The translations under genes were made by a program, and so were the position numbers. From Candidatus Mnemosynella bozhongmuii (lineage in GTDB: Archaea > Halobacteriota > Archaeoglobi > Mnemosynellales > Mnemosynellaceae), in assembly GCA_014361165.1 (NCBI GenBank), contig JACIWD010000060.1, positions 1 to 16,099 of the forward strand: a stretch of 16,099 nt of DNA, read 5' to 3'. Below, piece after piece: positions 1 to 7,781 of the stretch. A model generated the notes under the pieces. It was not told the origin of the DNA. It was given only the letters and a program-made list of their open reading frames with translations, and ran no database searches. Numbering within the stretch: the stretch's first letter is position 1; the number at the start of each line of letters is the position of its first letter.

Positions 1-948
1 GAGAGAAAGAGTTCGAAGGGCTCTCAGAGAGAGAGCAGGGTGAAGAAACAGGGAGATGCGACGGTTGCACTTATCGGAGGGCCTTCCGTTGGCAAATCAA
101 CTCTGTTCAATGCTCTGACGAACGCAAACTCCGAAGTTGGAGATTATGACTTCACAACTCTTGAAGCCATTCCCGGAATGATGGAGTACAACAAGGCGAA
201 AATTCAGATTCTTGACCTTCCCGGAATCATTGAGGGTGCCTCCAGTGGAAGAGGAGGGGGTCGGGAGATAATCAGCATGGTGAGGGTCTCCGACCTCATT
301 CTCTTCGTCGTTGAACCGTGGGATATTGAAAAATGGAAACTGTGGGAAAAGGAGCTTCATGAATGCGGAATCAGGGTGAACCGCTCTCCTCCTGATATAA
401 AGATAAGAAAGCTAGAACACGGTGGAATAAAGATACAGAGGAGAGTTAAAACGAAACTGAGCGATGACGAGATTATGGCGGTTCTCCGGGAATTCAGAAT
501 TCACAATGCAGAGGTTTCTCTGAATGAGGACTGCGAGGTGGAGGATCTCATCGATGTTCTGGCAGGAAACAGGAAGTATGTCAGAGCTCTGGTTGTTGTG
601 AACAAGATAGATCTCCAGGAACCTGAAGAGAGAAATGAAGACTACATCTATGTCTCAGCCAAGGAGAAGAGAAATATCGAGGAGCTGAAGAAGAGAATTT
701 ACGATGCTCTCGAACTCATAAGAGTTTATCTAAAGCCTGCTGGAGGAAAGGCTGATATGAACTCTCCGATGATTCTGAAAAAGGGCTCCACAGTCGAGGA
801 TGTTGCAGAGAGGCTCCACAGGGATTTTGTTGAAAAGTTCAGATATGCAATGGTATGGGGAAGCTCGGTCAAATATCCCGGACAGAGAGTTGGAAAAAAC
901 CATGTTCTTCACGATGGAGACATTGTCACGATCGTCACCGAAAAATGA
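1..948 (+). CDS. DRG-family (Obg-like) GTP-binding protein, 5' end outside window
   Basis: Archaeal homologue of eukaryotic DRG (developmentally regulated GTP-binding protein), a cytosolic GTPase thought to act with ribosomes or RNA. The frame is open to the left edge. The GTG at 40 is probably internal, because the 13 codons before it (ending KGSQRESR) resemble the lysine/serine-rich segment that precedes the G domain in archaeal DRGs, and the family's N-terminal helical part would lie further upstream. Counting from base 40, visible motifs are the P-loop GGPSVGKST (about 13-21), G3 DLPGIIEG followed by the family's glycine/arginine-rich SSGRGGGRE, G4 NKID and G5 SAKE. A C-terminal TGS domain (about the last 65 residues) ends in HDGDIVTIVTEK. 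It converges on the Sec61-beta gene with a 1-bp gap. The identification is firm; the start is not in the window. Confidence 0.93.
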   Translation, partial: ERKSSKGSQRESRVKKQGDATVALIGGPSVGKSTLFNALTNANSEVGDYDFTTLEAIPGMMEYNKAKIQILDLPGIIEGASSGRGGGREIISMVRVSDLILFVVEPWDIEKWKLWEKELHECGIRVNRSPPDIKIRKLEHGGIKIQRRVKTKLSDDEIMAVLREFRIHNAEVSLNEDCEVEDLIDVLAGNRKYVRALVVVNKIDLQEPEERNEDYIYVSAKEKRNIEELKKRIYDALELIRVYLKPAGGKADMNSPMILKKGSTVEDVAERLHRDFVEKFRYAMVWGSSVKYPGQRVGKNHVLHDGDIVTIVTEK

Positions 949-949
949 T

Positions 950-1123
950 TTACGGCCAGAGTCCGTAGACGAGATTGAGAATTATCACGAGGATTCCAAG
1001 AATGATAGAACCAAGAATCACTGTTTTCGGGCTGATCTCTATGTTTGAATCCCTGATGTTGTAGTATCTCATCAAACCTGCTGATGATATGAGTCCGGTT
1101 TCCTTAGACTCCTTCTTCGGCAT
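950..1123 (-). CDS. secG: Preprotein translocase subunit Sec61-beta (archaeal SecG)
   Basis: Small tail-anchored subunit of the archaeal SecY-SecE-Sec61beta protein-conducting channel. The 57-residue product begins MPKKESKETGLISSAG; GLISSAGLMRYY is the family signature. One C-terminal transmembrane helix (about residues 33-52, TVILGSIILGILVIILNLVY) ends in a very short tail. A longer frame reaches an ATG at 1150, but the extension (MWRWRYYKR) is unlike the family. ATG 1123 also lies about 29 bp from a TATA-like GTTTAAAT at 1149-1156 (minus strand), which suggests a leaderless mRNA. The gene is divergent from the amidohydrolase gene and convergent with the DRG gene. Confidence 0.93.
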   Translation of the reverse strand: MPKKESKETGLISSAGLMRYYNIRDSNIEISPKTVILGSIILGILVIILNLVYGLWP

Positions 1124-1125
1124 CC

Positions 1126-1135
1126 TTTTATAATA
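1126..1135 (+). promoter_or_regulatory. TATA-like promoter of the amidohydrolase-glyS operon
   Basis: TTTTATAATA lies 25-34 bp before the ATG at 1160, the spacing expected for an archaeal TATA box whose transcript starts at or next to the start codon. No Shine-Dalgarno sequence precedes that ATG, in keeping with a leaderless mRNA. The box abuts the start codon of the oppositely oriented Sec61-beta gene. Confidence 0.6.
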
Positions 1136-1148
1136 ACGCCATCTCCAC

Positions 1149-1156
1149 ATTTAAAC
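1149..1156 (-). promoter_or_regulatory. TATA-like promoter of the Sec61-beta gene
   Basis: Read on the minus strand this is GTTTAAAT, centred about 29 bp upstream of the ATG at 1123. That geometry predicts a leaderless transcript. It lies just upstream of the ATG at 1160 of the divergent amidohydrolase gene. Confidence 0.5.
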
Positions 1157-1159
1157 GTT

Positions 1160-2218
1160 ATGTCCGAGACCATTATCTCAGGATGGATTCTGAGCGGAGA
1201 GGATCTGGAGCTCATCTCCGGTTACATTGCAATAGAGAACGGAATCATAAAGGAGGTTGAAGAAGAGAAGGTGAGAGCTGATTTCCTCGTGATTCCCTCA
1301 CTGATAAATGCCCATGTGCATACCGGAGATGCCATCGCAAAGGACATAGAATTTGAGGATCTGATGGATGTTGTGAGGCCTCCGGATGGGTTGAAGCACA
1401 GAATTCTGAGGGAGAGCCCGAGAGAGAGGATTGTTGAGGCCATGAGGAGGGCATGCGAGGATATGAAGAGGTGCGGGATAGCTGCTTTCTGCGATTTCAG
1501 AGAGGGGGGTGTTGAGGGAGTTAAGATGATAAGGGAGGCTTCTTCTGAAGTTCTTCCCGTAATTCTCGGAAGACCTGACGGATGCACGGCTGAAGAGGTT
1601 CTTGAGATCTCCGATGGAATAGGGGCAAGCGGATATCTTGATGTTCCGAGAAGCTCTCTTGAGGAGTGGAGAGAGAGGGCCAGAAGAGCCGGAAAGCTCT
1701 TTGCAATTCATGCGGGAGAGTTCAGCAGAGATGATATCGAGGGTGCTCTCTCCTTGGAACCCGATTTTGTTGTTCACATGACGAGAGCTGAGAGAGAGGA
1801 TCTGAAAAAGATGAGAGATCTTGAAATTCCGGCCGTTGTCTGTCCGAGAGCAAATCTTGATGGAGCTGGAATTTGCGGAAGATTTCCACCTCTGAGAGAG
1901 ATGCTCGAAGAAGGGATCTGCGTTGCAGCCGGAACAGATAATCTGATGATAAATGGAGTGGATCTTTTCAGAGAGATGGATTTCATTTCGAGGGTTTACA
2001 GAATTCCTCCTGAAGAGATTCTGAAAATGTTCACGGTCAATTCAGCGAGGATTCTCGGAAGAGAAGATGAGATTGGGTGGATAGAAAAGGGGAAAAAAGC
2101 ATATATAACAGTAATCAACCTAAATTCATCTAACACCTGCGGAACAAAGAATGTGCTCAGAACTCTTGTCCGCAGGGTCAGGGTTGATGACATTGTAAAG
2201 ACGATTTCAGGAGTGTGA
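1160..2218 (+). CDS. Metal-dependent amidohydrolase (ATZ/TRZ, cytosine deaminase-like)
   Basis: 352-residue hydrolase of the amidohydrolase superfamily, in the branch holding chlorohydrolases, nucleobase deaminases and MTA/SAH deaminases. Metal ligands and catalytic residues are visible in the usual order: HxH in NAHVHTGD (H52, H54), H184 with E187 in FAIHAGE, H206 in VVHMTRA, and D260 in GTDN. The final approximately 60 residues form the second half of the small beta-sandwich (NSARILGREDEIGWIEKGKKAYITVI). At 352 residues it is shorter than typical MtaD/SsnA deaminases (about 420-440). The substrate cannot be read from the sequence; a C-N bond hydrolysis or deamination of a nucleobase-like compound is inferred. 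It is the first gene of a four-gene operon ending in glyS, and its stop overlaps the GTG of the next gene. Confidence 0.85.
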   Translation: MSETIISGWILSGEDLELISGYIAIENGIIKEVEEEKVRADFLVIPSLINAHVHTGDAIAKDIEFEDLMDVVRPPDGLKHRILRESPRERIVEAMRRACEDMKRCGIAAFCDFREGGVEGVKMIREASSEVLPVILGRPDGCTAEEVLEISDGIGASGYLDVPRSSLEEWRERARRAGKLFAIHAGEFSRDDIEGALSLEPDFVVHMTRAEREDLKKMRDLEIPAVVCPRANLDGAGICGRFPPLREMLEEGICVAAGTDNLMINGVDLFREMDFISRVYRIPPEEILKMFTVNSARILGREDEIGWIEKGKKAYITVINLNSSNTCGTKNVLRTLVRRVRVDDIVKTISGV

Positions 2219-2670
2219 AGAAATTGAGCGAGATTAAGAAGATTGTTATTGCCACGGATGGCTCCGAATATACCAAGAAATCTGTTGAATTCGCGGTGAA
2301 ACTTGCTAAGGAGCTTGATGCTGAAGTTCACGGAATCTATGTCATGGATACCGCTGCTTTTGTGAGTGTGCCTCTTGATGCAGCTCTTGAGGATATTCTC
2401 GAGGTTCTGAGGGAGGAGGGGAGAAGAGCTGTTGAATATGTTGAGAAAGTGGCGAAGGAGAATGGTGTGAGGGTTAAAACAGAAATTCTTGAAGGATACC
2501 CGGCTGAGATGATTGTTAAATATGCTGAAGAGGTTGGAGCTGATCTGATTTCTGTTGGAACTCTCGGTAAGAGCGGTATCGAAAGATTTATTCTCGGAAG
2601 TGTATCTGAAAAGGTCATCAGACTTTCAAAGATACCTGTGATGGTAGTGAAGGGTGAGAGGCGTGATTGA
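2215..2670 (+). CDS. Universal stress protein (UspA family), ATP-binding type
   Basis: Single-domain USP fold of 151 residues. It starts with the family's first strand and loop, KKIVIATDGSEYTKKS (D15 binds adenine nucleotide in characterised relatives). It carries the ATP-binding pattern G-x2-G-x9-G-S (G115, G118, G128, S129 in VGTLGKSGIERFILGS), so it belongs to the nucleotide-binding subgroup rather than the UspA-like non-binding one. The GTG at 2215 overlaps the preceding stop by 4 bp (GTGA), which suggests translational coupling. A TTG at 2224, about 10 bp after AGGAG at 2209-2213, is a possible alternative start. The physiological role of such proteins in archaea is not defined; the operon places it beside another adenine-nucleotide sensor type, the CBS protein. 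Confidence 0.9.
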   Translation: MKKLSEIKKIVIATDGSEYTKKSVEFAVKLAKELDAEVHGIYVMDTAAFVSVPLDAALEDILEVLREEGRRAVEYVEKVAKENGVRVKTEILEGYPAEMIVKYAEEVGADLISVGTLGKSGIERFILGSVSEKVIRLSKIPVMVVKGERRD

Positions 2671-3514
2671 GAGCGGAATGAAAGTGAAGGATGTGATGAC
2701 AAAGAATGTTATTTACGTTACCCTTCCGGGAACCAGAGATGAGGTTCTGAAGATTTTCAAGACACAGGGGATTTCCGGAGTTCCTGTTCTGAGAGACGGA
2801 AAGGTTGTGGGAATCGTAACGAGGACGGATCTCCTGAGGAAACCAGAGGAGGAGCAGCTTGCACTTCTCATGACGAGAGATCCGATTACGATATCACCTG
2901 AGGAGCCTCTGGAGAAGGCGGCAAGGATTCTTTATGAGAACAAAATAAGGAGGCTTCCAGTTGTTGAAAATGGAGAGCTCGTCGGAATAATCAGCATTGC
3001 AGACATAATAAGAGCTCTCGCCGACATGGGCATTGAGGAGACCATAGACAGATATCTTGAGGACGGAACTGTGATATGCTGGGAGATGACTCCTCTGAAC
3101 ATTGCTGCCATGATGATGCAGATGAGCGGAATAAATGCAATGCCCGTTGTGAATGATGACTGCGAGCTTGTTGGAATAATAGGAGACGATGAAATTCTCA
3201 AGGCTTCAATGATCGAGGACAGGCTGGAGAAATCAGACATGTCAACCGCTCATGATGAGGATGCATGGGCATGGGAGGGTGTTCGCGATACTCTCAGGCT
3301 CTACTACGGAGTCTCTGAAATAAAGATTCCGAAGATTCCGGTCAAAGAGGTAATGGTGAAGAACGTTGTCACCGCATATCAGTATTCAGAGGTCAGCGAA
3401 TGCGCAAAAAAGATGGCACGTGGAAACTTTGATCAGCTTCCTGTTGTGACAAGTGAGAACATGATAATCGGTGTTCTAAAAGACAGAGACCTTCTGAAGG
3501 TGTTGTTTGAATGA
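2663..3514 (+). CDS. Four-CBS-domain protein
   Basis: About 283 residues made almost entirely of CBS domains, small modules that usually pair and bind adenosyl compounds (AMP, ATP, SAM) to regulate partner proteins. With the start used here the four repeats lie at about residues 6-60, 64-120, 125-182 and 224-283. The typical strand-loop sequences are GVPVLRDGKVVGIVTRTDLL, RLPVVENGELVGIISIADI, AMPVVNDDCELVGIIGDDEI and QLPVVTSENMIIGVLKDRDLL. A 40-residue linker containing DEDAWAWEG separates the third and fourth. No catalytic or DNA-binding domain is attached. The GTG at 2663 follows GGTGA (2653-2657) at good spacing and overlaps the USP stop; GTG 2654 and ATG 2678 are alternatives. Its stop overlaps the glyS start (ATGA), so it is probably co-translated with glyS. 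Confidence 0.88.
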   Translation: MIESGMKVKDVMTKNVIYVTLPGTRDEVLKIFKTQGISGVPVLRDGKVVGIVTRTDLLRKPEEEQLALLMTRDPITISPEEPLEKAARILYENKIRRLPVVENGELVGIISIADIIRALADMGIEETIDRYLEDGTVICWEMTPLNIAAMMMQMSGINAMPVVNDDCELVGIIGDDEILKASMIEDRLEKSDMSTAHDEDAWAWEGVRDTLRLYYGVSEIKIPKIPVKEVMVKNVVTAYQYSEVSECAKKMARGNFDQLPVVTSENMIIGVLKDRDLLKVLFE

Positions 3515-5151
3515 AGGACAAATACAAACTTATCATGGAGCTCTGCCGCAGAAGAGGTTTTCTCTGGCCGTCATTCGAGATTTACGGAGAGGTTGCGGGA
3601 TTCTGGGATTATGGACCGCTGGGAACAAGTTTGAAGAACAGAATAATCGAAAAGTGGCGTGAGATATATGTGAAGAGAGAGGGATTTTACGAGATTGACA
3701 CGCCGACAATAGGAGTGGAGGATGTTTTCATTGCTTCTGGGCACGTTTCAGAGTTCACAGACCCTCTTGTGAGGTGTCTGAACTGCAACTCTGTTTACAG
3801 AGCAGATCACCTTGTTGAAATTGCCTCCTCTGATAAAGAGGTTATAGAGAGGGAGATAAGGGAGAAAGGGATTTCATGCCCTGAGTGCGGGGGAGAGCTC
3901 AGCGATGTTTATTACTTCAACCTGATGTTCAGAACAACAATAGGGCCTGAAGGAGAGAGAGTTGGATATCTCAGACCGGAGACCGCTCAGGGAATTTTCA
4001 TAAATTTCCTGAGACTTTTCAGATTCAACAGAGAGAAGCTTCCGTTTGGAGTTGCTCAGGTTGGAAAAGCATACAGAAACGAGATATCTCCAAGACAGGG
4101 ACTGATAAGGCTCAGGGAATTCACCCAGTGTGAGGTTGAACACTTCGTGGATCCTGAAAGGAAGAATGATGCATCCTTCAGAGATCTGGAACTTCTTCTC
4201 GTTCCAAGAGATGGCAGGGAGAGGAGGATGAAACTCAGCGAGGCCCTCTCAAAGGGGTTCATTGCACACGCTCTCATGGCATATCACATGACCCTCATTC
4301 ACGAGTTTCTCACATCCATCGGAATTCCTGAAGAGAAGATAAGATTCAGACAGCACAGAACCGATGAAATGGCGCATTACGCGAACGACTGCTGGGATGC
4401 GGAGGTTCTGAGCTCGAGATTTGGATGGGTTGAAGTTGTTGGACTTGCCGACAGGGGAGATTATGATCTGAGAGCTCACATGAATCATTCAAAGGTTGAC
4501 CTGAGAGTTGATACAGGAGAGGAGATTGGAGAGAGGAGGAAGGTTGTCAAACCCCTCATGAACAGACTCGGGCCGGTTTATAAGGAGAAGGCCAAGAAAA
4601 TTGCTGAGGCAATGAGAAACATCGAGTTCAGAGAGGGTTCAATTAAAGTTGAGATCGATGGAGAGATTCTGGAGATCCCTGAGGAGTTCTATGAAGCGGA
4701 GGAGATAAAGGAGACCAGAAAGATTATTCCTCATGTCATAGAGCCCTCATTTGGAGTTGACAGAATTGTTTATGTCCTTCTAGAGCATGCATATGAGGAG
4801 GAAACTGTAAATGATGAGACCAGAGTTCTTCTGAGGCTTCCTCCGGGAATTGCACCTGTTGATGTTGCTGTCTTTCCTCTTGTGAATGATGAGAAACTTG
4901 TTGAGATCGCAAGGAGCATTGCCCGGGAGCTTTCCTCCAGCGGTCTTCAGGTTGAATACGACGACTCGGGTTCGATTGGAAGGAGATACAGAAGACAGGA
5001 TGAGATAGGAACTCCCTTCTGCATAACAGTTGATTTTGAGACTCTTGAAGATGATTCCGTGACTTTGAGATTCAGAGATACAATGACTCAGGAGAGAATT
5101 CACAGAGCCGGGCTCAGAAGAAGGTTGAAAGAGCTTCTGGGAAGATGTTAG
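3511..5151 (+). CDS. glyS: Glycyl-tRNA synthetase (archaeal/eukaryotic alpha2 type)
   Basis: Charges tRNA-Gly with glycine. At 546 residues it is close to the usual archaeal length of about 570. The N-terminal part has the GlyRS signature GEVAGFWDYGPLG (about 26-38), then a zinc-binding insertion with C89-x2-C92 and C123-x2-C126, and RPETAQG (155-161). Class II motif 2 is YRNEISPRQG...FTQCEVEHF (188-212) and motif 3 is EPSFGVDRIVYVLLEHAY (from residue 411). The C-terminal approximately 110 residues, from PPGIAPVDVAVFPLVN, are the HGTP anticodon-binding domain. It overlaps the upstream CBS gene by 4 bp, so expression is likely coupled to the amidohydrolase-USP-CBS operon. All motifs look intact. 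Confidence 0.97.
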   Translation: MKDKYKLIMELCRRRGFLWPSFEIYGEVAGFWDYGPLGTSLKNRIIEKWREIYVKREGFYEIDTPTIGVEDVFIASGHVSEFTDPLVRCLNCNSVYRADHLVEIASSDKEVIEREIREKGISCPECGGELSDVYYFNLMFRTTIGPEGERVGYLRPETAQGIFINFLRLFRFNREKLPFGVAQVGKAYRNEISPRQGLIRLREFTQCEVEHFVDPERKNDASFRDLELLLVPRDGRERRMKLSEALSKGFIAHALMAYHMTLIHEFLTSIGIPEEKIRFRQHRTDEMAHYANDCWDAEVLSSRFGWVEVVGLADRGDYDLRAHMNHSKVDLRVDTGEEIGERRKVVKPLMNRLGPVYKEKAKKIAEAMRNIEFREGSIKVEIDGEILEIPEEFYEAEEIKETRKIIPHVIEPSFGVDRIVYVLLEHAYEEETVNDETRVLLRLPPGIAPVDVAVFPLVNDEKLVEIARSIARELSSSGLQVEYDDSGSIGRRYRRQDEIGTPFCITVDFETLEDDSVTLRFRDTMTQERIHRAGLRRRLKELLGRC

Positions 5152-5165
5152 CTCTCATGCAACTC

Positions 5166-5175
5166 TTTTTATAGA
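5166..5175 (+). promoter_or_regulatory. TATA-like promoter of hef
   Basis: TTTTTATAGA is centred about 30 bp before the ATG at 5200, and no clear Shine-Dalgarno sequence lies between. The T-run could also help terminate the upstream glyS operon. The spacing predicts a leaderless or near-leaderless hef transcript. Confidence 0.5.
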
Positions 5176-5199
5176 TTCACTCCAAATTTAAAATTCGGA

Positions 5200-7458
5200 A
5201 TGAGCTACTACAATCATCCCCTTCTAAAAAGAGATGTGATAGAATACAGAGAGTACCAGGTGAATATTGCAAAGAAAGCCTCCAGGAGGTCTCTTCTTGT
5301 TGTTCTTCCAACAGGACTCGGAAAAACCGTTATAGCTCTTATAGTGATGCTTGAGAGGCTTCTTGAACGTGGAGGAAAGGTTCTGATGCTTGCTCCAACC
5401 AAACCGCTTGTTGAACAGCATTACGAGTTCATAAAGAGTGTCACAATCCTTCATCCCCGTTCAATTGCAATGATAACCGGAAATCTGAGCAAGGAGAAAA
5501 GGGCTGAGATCTGGAGGAGAGCTTCTGTTATAGTTGCGACTCCTCAGACGATCGAGAACGATCTGATAACAGAGAGCATTTCACTTAAAGATGTCAGCTG
5601 CATTGTATTTGATGAGGCTCACAGAGCAGTGGGAGAGTATTCCTATGTTTACATAGCAAGAAGATACAGAGAAGATAATCCGGATGGACTTGTTCTCGGA
5701 ATCACGGCATCTCCCGGAAGTTCAAAGGAGAAAATAGAGGAAATTTGCAGAAATCTTGGTGTTGAGGGAATAGAGGTGAGGACAGAATACGATGAGGATG
5801 TTCTTCCGTATGTCTATCCGGTTGAATTCGAGTGGATTCATGTGGAAGTTCCAGTGGAAATAAGGGGGTTGAAAGAGGAGCTTGAGAAGGTAATCGAGGA
5901 GAGGATAAAAAAGCTCAGAGAGATGGGTGTGAAAATAAAAGGAGATTCAAAAAAAGAGATTCTCGAAATTCAGGAGAGGGTCAGGGAACTCATAAGAGAG
6001 TCACCATCAAGAGAGCTCTATGAGATTGCCTCCATTCAAGCTGAAATTCTGAAACTGAAACATGCCGTGGAGCTTCTTGAAACTCAGGGAGTAGAGGCAC
6101 TTAAGAAATACCTCCAGAGGCTCAGAAAGGAGGCATCCTCAAAAGGTGGGAGCAAGGCATCAAAGAGACTCTTCTCTGATGAGAGAGTTCTGAAAATTGT
6201 GGAAAAGCTTGAAAATCTTGAAATTCAGCATCCAAAGCTGAACAAGCTTCTTGAGGTTCTTCAGGATGCTCTCGAGAGTGGTAGCAGAAGAATAATAGTC
6301 TTCGCAAATTTCAGGGACAGTGTTGAGATGATAACATCATTTCTGAAGGAGAGAGGAATAAAAGCCGAGAAATTCATTGGTCAGGGATCAAGAAATGGCG
6401 AGAGAGGACTCACGCAGAGGGAGCAGAGCGAGATAATAAGGAGCTTCAGAGACGGAGAAATAAATGTGCTTGTGGCAACTTCGGTTGCTGAGGAGGGAAT
6501 AGACATTCCCGCCACGGATCTTGTTGTGTTTTACGAGCCGGTTCCATCGGAAATAAGGAGCATCCAGAGAAGGGGGAGAACTGGAAGAGATACCTTTGGA
6601 AGGGTTGTGATGCTGATAACAAAGGATACGAGAGATGAGGTCTATTACTGGATAAGCAGGAGAAAGGAGAAGATAATGAAGAGAATCATGAGGAGGAGGA
6701 TGATAAAAGAGGAGAGGAAGGTTGAGGAGGAGCAGAAAAGCCTTGAGGACTTCAGAAAGAATTCTGAAATGAAGATCATCGTCGATCACAGAGAGCTTCG
6801 CTCGGGTGTGGTGAAAGAGCTCAAGGAAATGGGTCTCGAAATAGAGGTTGACTCTCTTGAGGTGGGAGACTATCAGATAAGCCAGAGAGTCTGTGTTGAG
6901 AGGAAAACAGCCGAGGATTTTGTAGCTTCCATGATTGATCCGGAAAGAAATCTTTTCAAACAAATAGAAGAGCTGTCGAGAAACTACGAAAAGCCTGTCG
7001 TGATTGTTGAGGGTGAAAATCTCTTCAGAGTGAGGAATGTTCATCCTCACTCCATAATGGGTGCTCTTGCGTCAATCAGCATAGACTTCAGAGTTCCCAT
7101 TCTCTTCACAAGGGATTCCAGAGAGACTGCGGAGATGATATTTATCATGGCAAGAAGGGAGCTGGAGAGCGGGATGAAAAATCTCAGAGTTCACGCGAAG
7201 AAGACATCAAAGAGCGATGATGAAATTCTTGAATACATAGTCTCATCATTTCCCGGAGTTGGTCTTTCAACTGCAAGAGCTCTTCTGGAGCATTTCGGAA
7301 GTATAAGAAACATTGTCAATGCTGATGAGAAAGAGCTTCAGAGAATTAAGGGAGTTGGAAAAATGACTGCAGAAATGATAAAGAAGTACAGTGAAATGAA
7401 ATATGGTGGAGGAAGAAAGGTCCTAAAGGTTCTTGAGTCTTTCAATCAGACTGAGTGA
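5200..7458 (+). CDS. hef: Hef: archaeal XPF/FANCM-like helicase-nuclease
   Basis: 752-residue protein that processes stalled forks and branched DNA. The N-terminal superfamily 2 helicase has Walker A PTGLGKT (37-43), DEAH box (138-141) in VFDEAHRAVG, motif III TASPG and motif VI QRRGRTGR (456-463). An insertion domain of charged helices lies between the helicase halves (about 205-330). The XPF/Mus81-type nuclease follows, from IIVDHRELRSG to GDYQIS-RVCVERKT (556-570), containing the ERK active-site motif. Tandem helix-hairpin-helix motifs end the protein (FPGVGLSTARALLEHFG from 685, and IKGVGKMTAEMI). Both halves look catalytically intact. At 5844-5872 the gene carries an origin-like ORB sequence encoding residues 216-224 (EVPVEIRGL). 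The 3' end overlaps the convergent zinc-ribbon gene by 36 bp. Confidence 0.96.
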   Translation: MSYYNHPLLKRDVIEYREYQVNIAKKASRRSLLVVLPTGLGKTVIALIVMLERLLERGGKVLMLAPTKPLVEQHYEFIKSVTILHPRSIAMITGNLSKEKRAEIWRRASVIVATPQTIENDLITESISLKDVSCIVFDEAHRAVGEYSYVYIARRYREDNPDGLVLGITASPGSSKEKIEEICRNLGVEGIEVRTEYDEDVLPYVYPVEFEWIHVEVPVEIRGLKEELEKVIEERIKKLREMGVKIKGDSKKEILEIQERVRELIRESPSRELYEIASIQAEILKLKHAVELLETQGVEALKKYLQRLRKEASSKGGSKASKRLFSDERVLKIVEKLENLEIQHPKLNKLLEVLQDALESGSRRIIVFANFRDSVEMITSFLKERGIKAEKFIGQGSRNGERGLTQREQSEIIRSFRDGEINVLVATSVAEEGIDIPATDLVVFYEPVPSEIRSIQRRGRTGRDTFGRVVMLITKDTRDEVYYWISRRKEKIMKRIMRRRMIKEERKVEEEQKSLEDFRKNSEMKIIVDHRELRSGVVKELKEMGLEIEVDSLEVGDYQISQRVCVERKTAEDFVASMIDPERNLFKQIEELSRNYEKPVVIVEGENLFRVRNVHPHSIMGALASISIDFRVPILFTRDSRETAEMIFIMARRELESGMKNLRVHAKKTSKSDDEILEYIVSSFPGVGLSTARALLEHFGSIRNIVNADEKELQRIKGVGKMTAEMIKKYSEMKYGGGRKVLKVLESFNQTE
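5844..5872 (+). repeat. ORB-like initiator site inside hef; copy 1 of a perfect 29-bp repeat
   Basis: The core TCCAGTGGAAATAAGGGGGT at 5850-5869 differs from the right origin ORB (8333-8352) at only one of 20 bases. The whole 29 bp recurs exactly at 13765-13793 inside the DP2 gene, in the same reading frame. It falls in the insertion region just after helicase domain 1. That Orc1/Cdc6 binds here is inferred from the match. Confidence 0.8.
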
Positions 7459-7740
7459 TTTCTCAATAACCAGAAGAGATTTCATAGCTTTTTCCGGATC
7501 CTCCTCTTCTCTGAGAATTTTCATCATTCTCAGTATGAGATCATTCAAAATCTCCTCAAGAGTTATGACTCTCTCTTCTCCACCTTCTTTCTCTTCCTTC
7601 TCCTTTTTCTCTTCCTCCTCGCAGATTACGCAGAAAACTCTGTTATCCTTTCTCAAAAGCGGTGCTCCGCATTTTTCACAGTGCTCTGCCAGGAGAGTTG
7701 CTCCCTTTTCAAGAGCCTCAACGATCTTCTTCATCTCCAT
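7423..7740 (-). CDS. Zinc-ribbon protein, Sjogren/scleroderma autoantigen 1 (Sssca1/p27) family
   Basis: 105-residue archaeal relative of the autoantigen Sssca1 family (ZNRD2 in human); no archaeal function is established. After an N-terminal helix (MEMKKIVEALEKGATLLAEH) a zinc ribbon is formed by C21-x2-C24 and C37-x2-C40 (CEKCGAPL...FCVIC). A highly acidic-basic stretch (EEEEKKEKEEKEGGEE) and a C-terminal helical segment follow. The start at 7740 suits the family; the ATG at 7734, two codons in, is possible. The last 12 codons are antisense to the end of hef. The gene is divergent from UPF0147 across an 86-bp gap holding both promoters. Confidence 0.85.
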   Translation of the reverse strand: MEMKKIVEALEKGATLLAEHCEKCGAPLLRKDNRVFCVICEEEEKKEKEEKEGGEERVITLEEILNDLILRMMKILREEEDPEKAMKSLLVIEKSLSLIERLKNL

Positions 7741-7781
7741 AACGACACCCTTTTAAAACCGAAAACTATTTTTCCAACTTC

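Noticed and set aside
241..261. ORB-like TCCAGTGGAA followed by GAGGAGGGGGT in the DRG gene
   Set aside because: The spacer is one base longer and its sequence differs from the ORB. The bases encode the conserved glycine/arginine-rich G-domain segment (SSGRGGGR), which explains the similarity.
1160..2218. Specific naming of the amidohydrolase as cytosine or MTA/SAH deaminase
   Set aside because: Metal ligands fix the superfamily only; the protein is short and substrate-specific residues could not be judged.
5845..5871. EVPVEIRGL shared by Hef and DP2 as a protein-level interaction motif
   Set aside because: Identity at every base, including synonymous positions, and extending beyond the peptide, together with the match to the origin ORB, points to DNA-level function. 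A protein role is not excluded but is less likely.
6388..7050. 220-codon open frame on the minus strand within hef
   Set aside because: It is a shadow of an intact helicase-nuclease; its translation has no recognisable motif and no ribosome binding site was evident.
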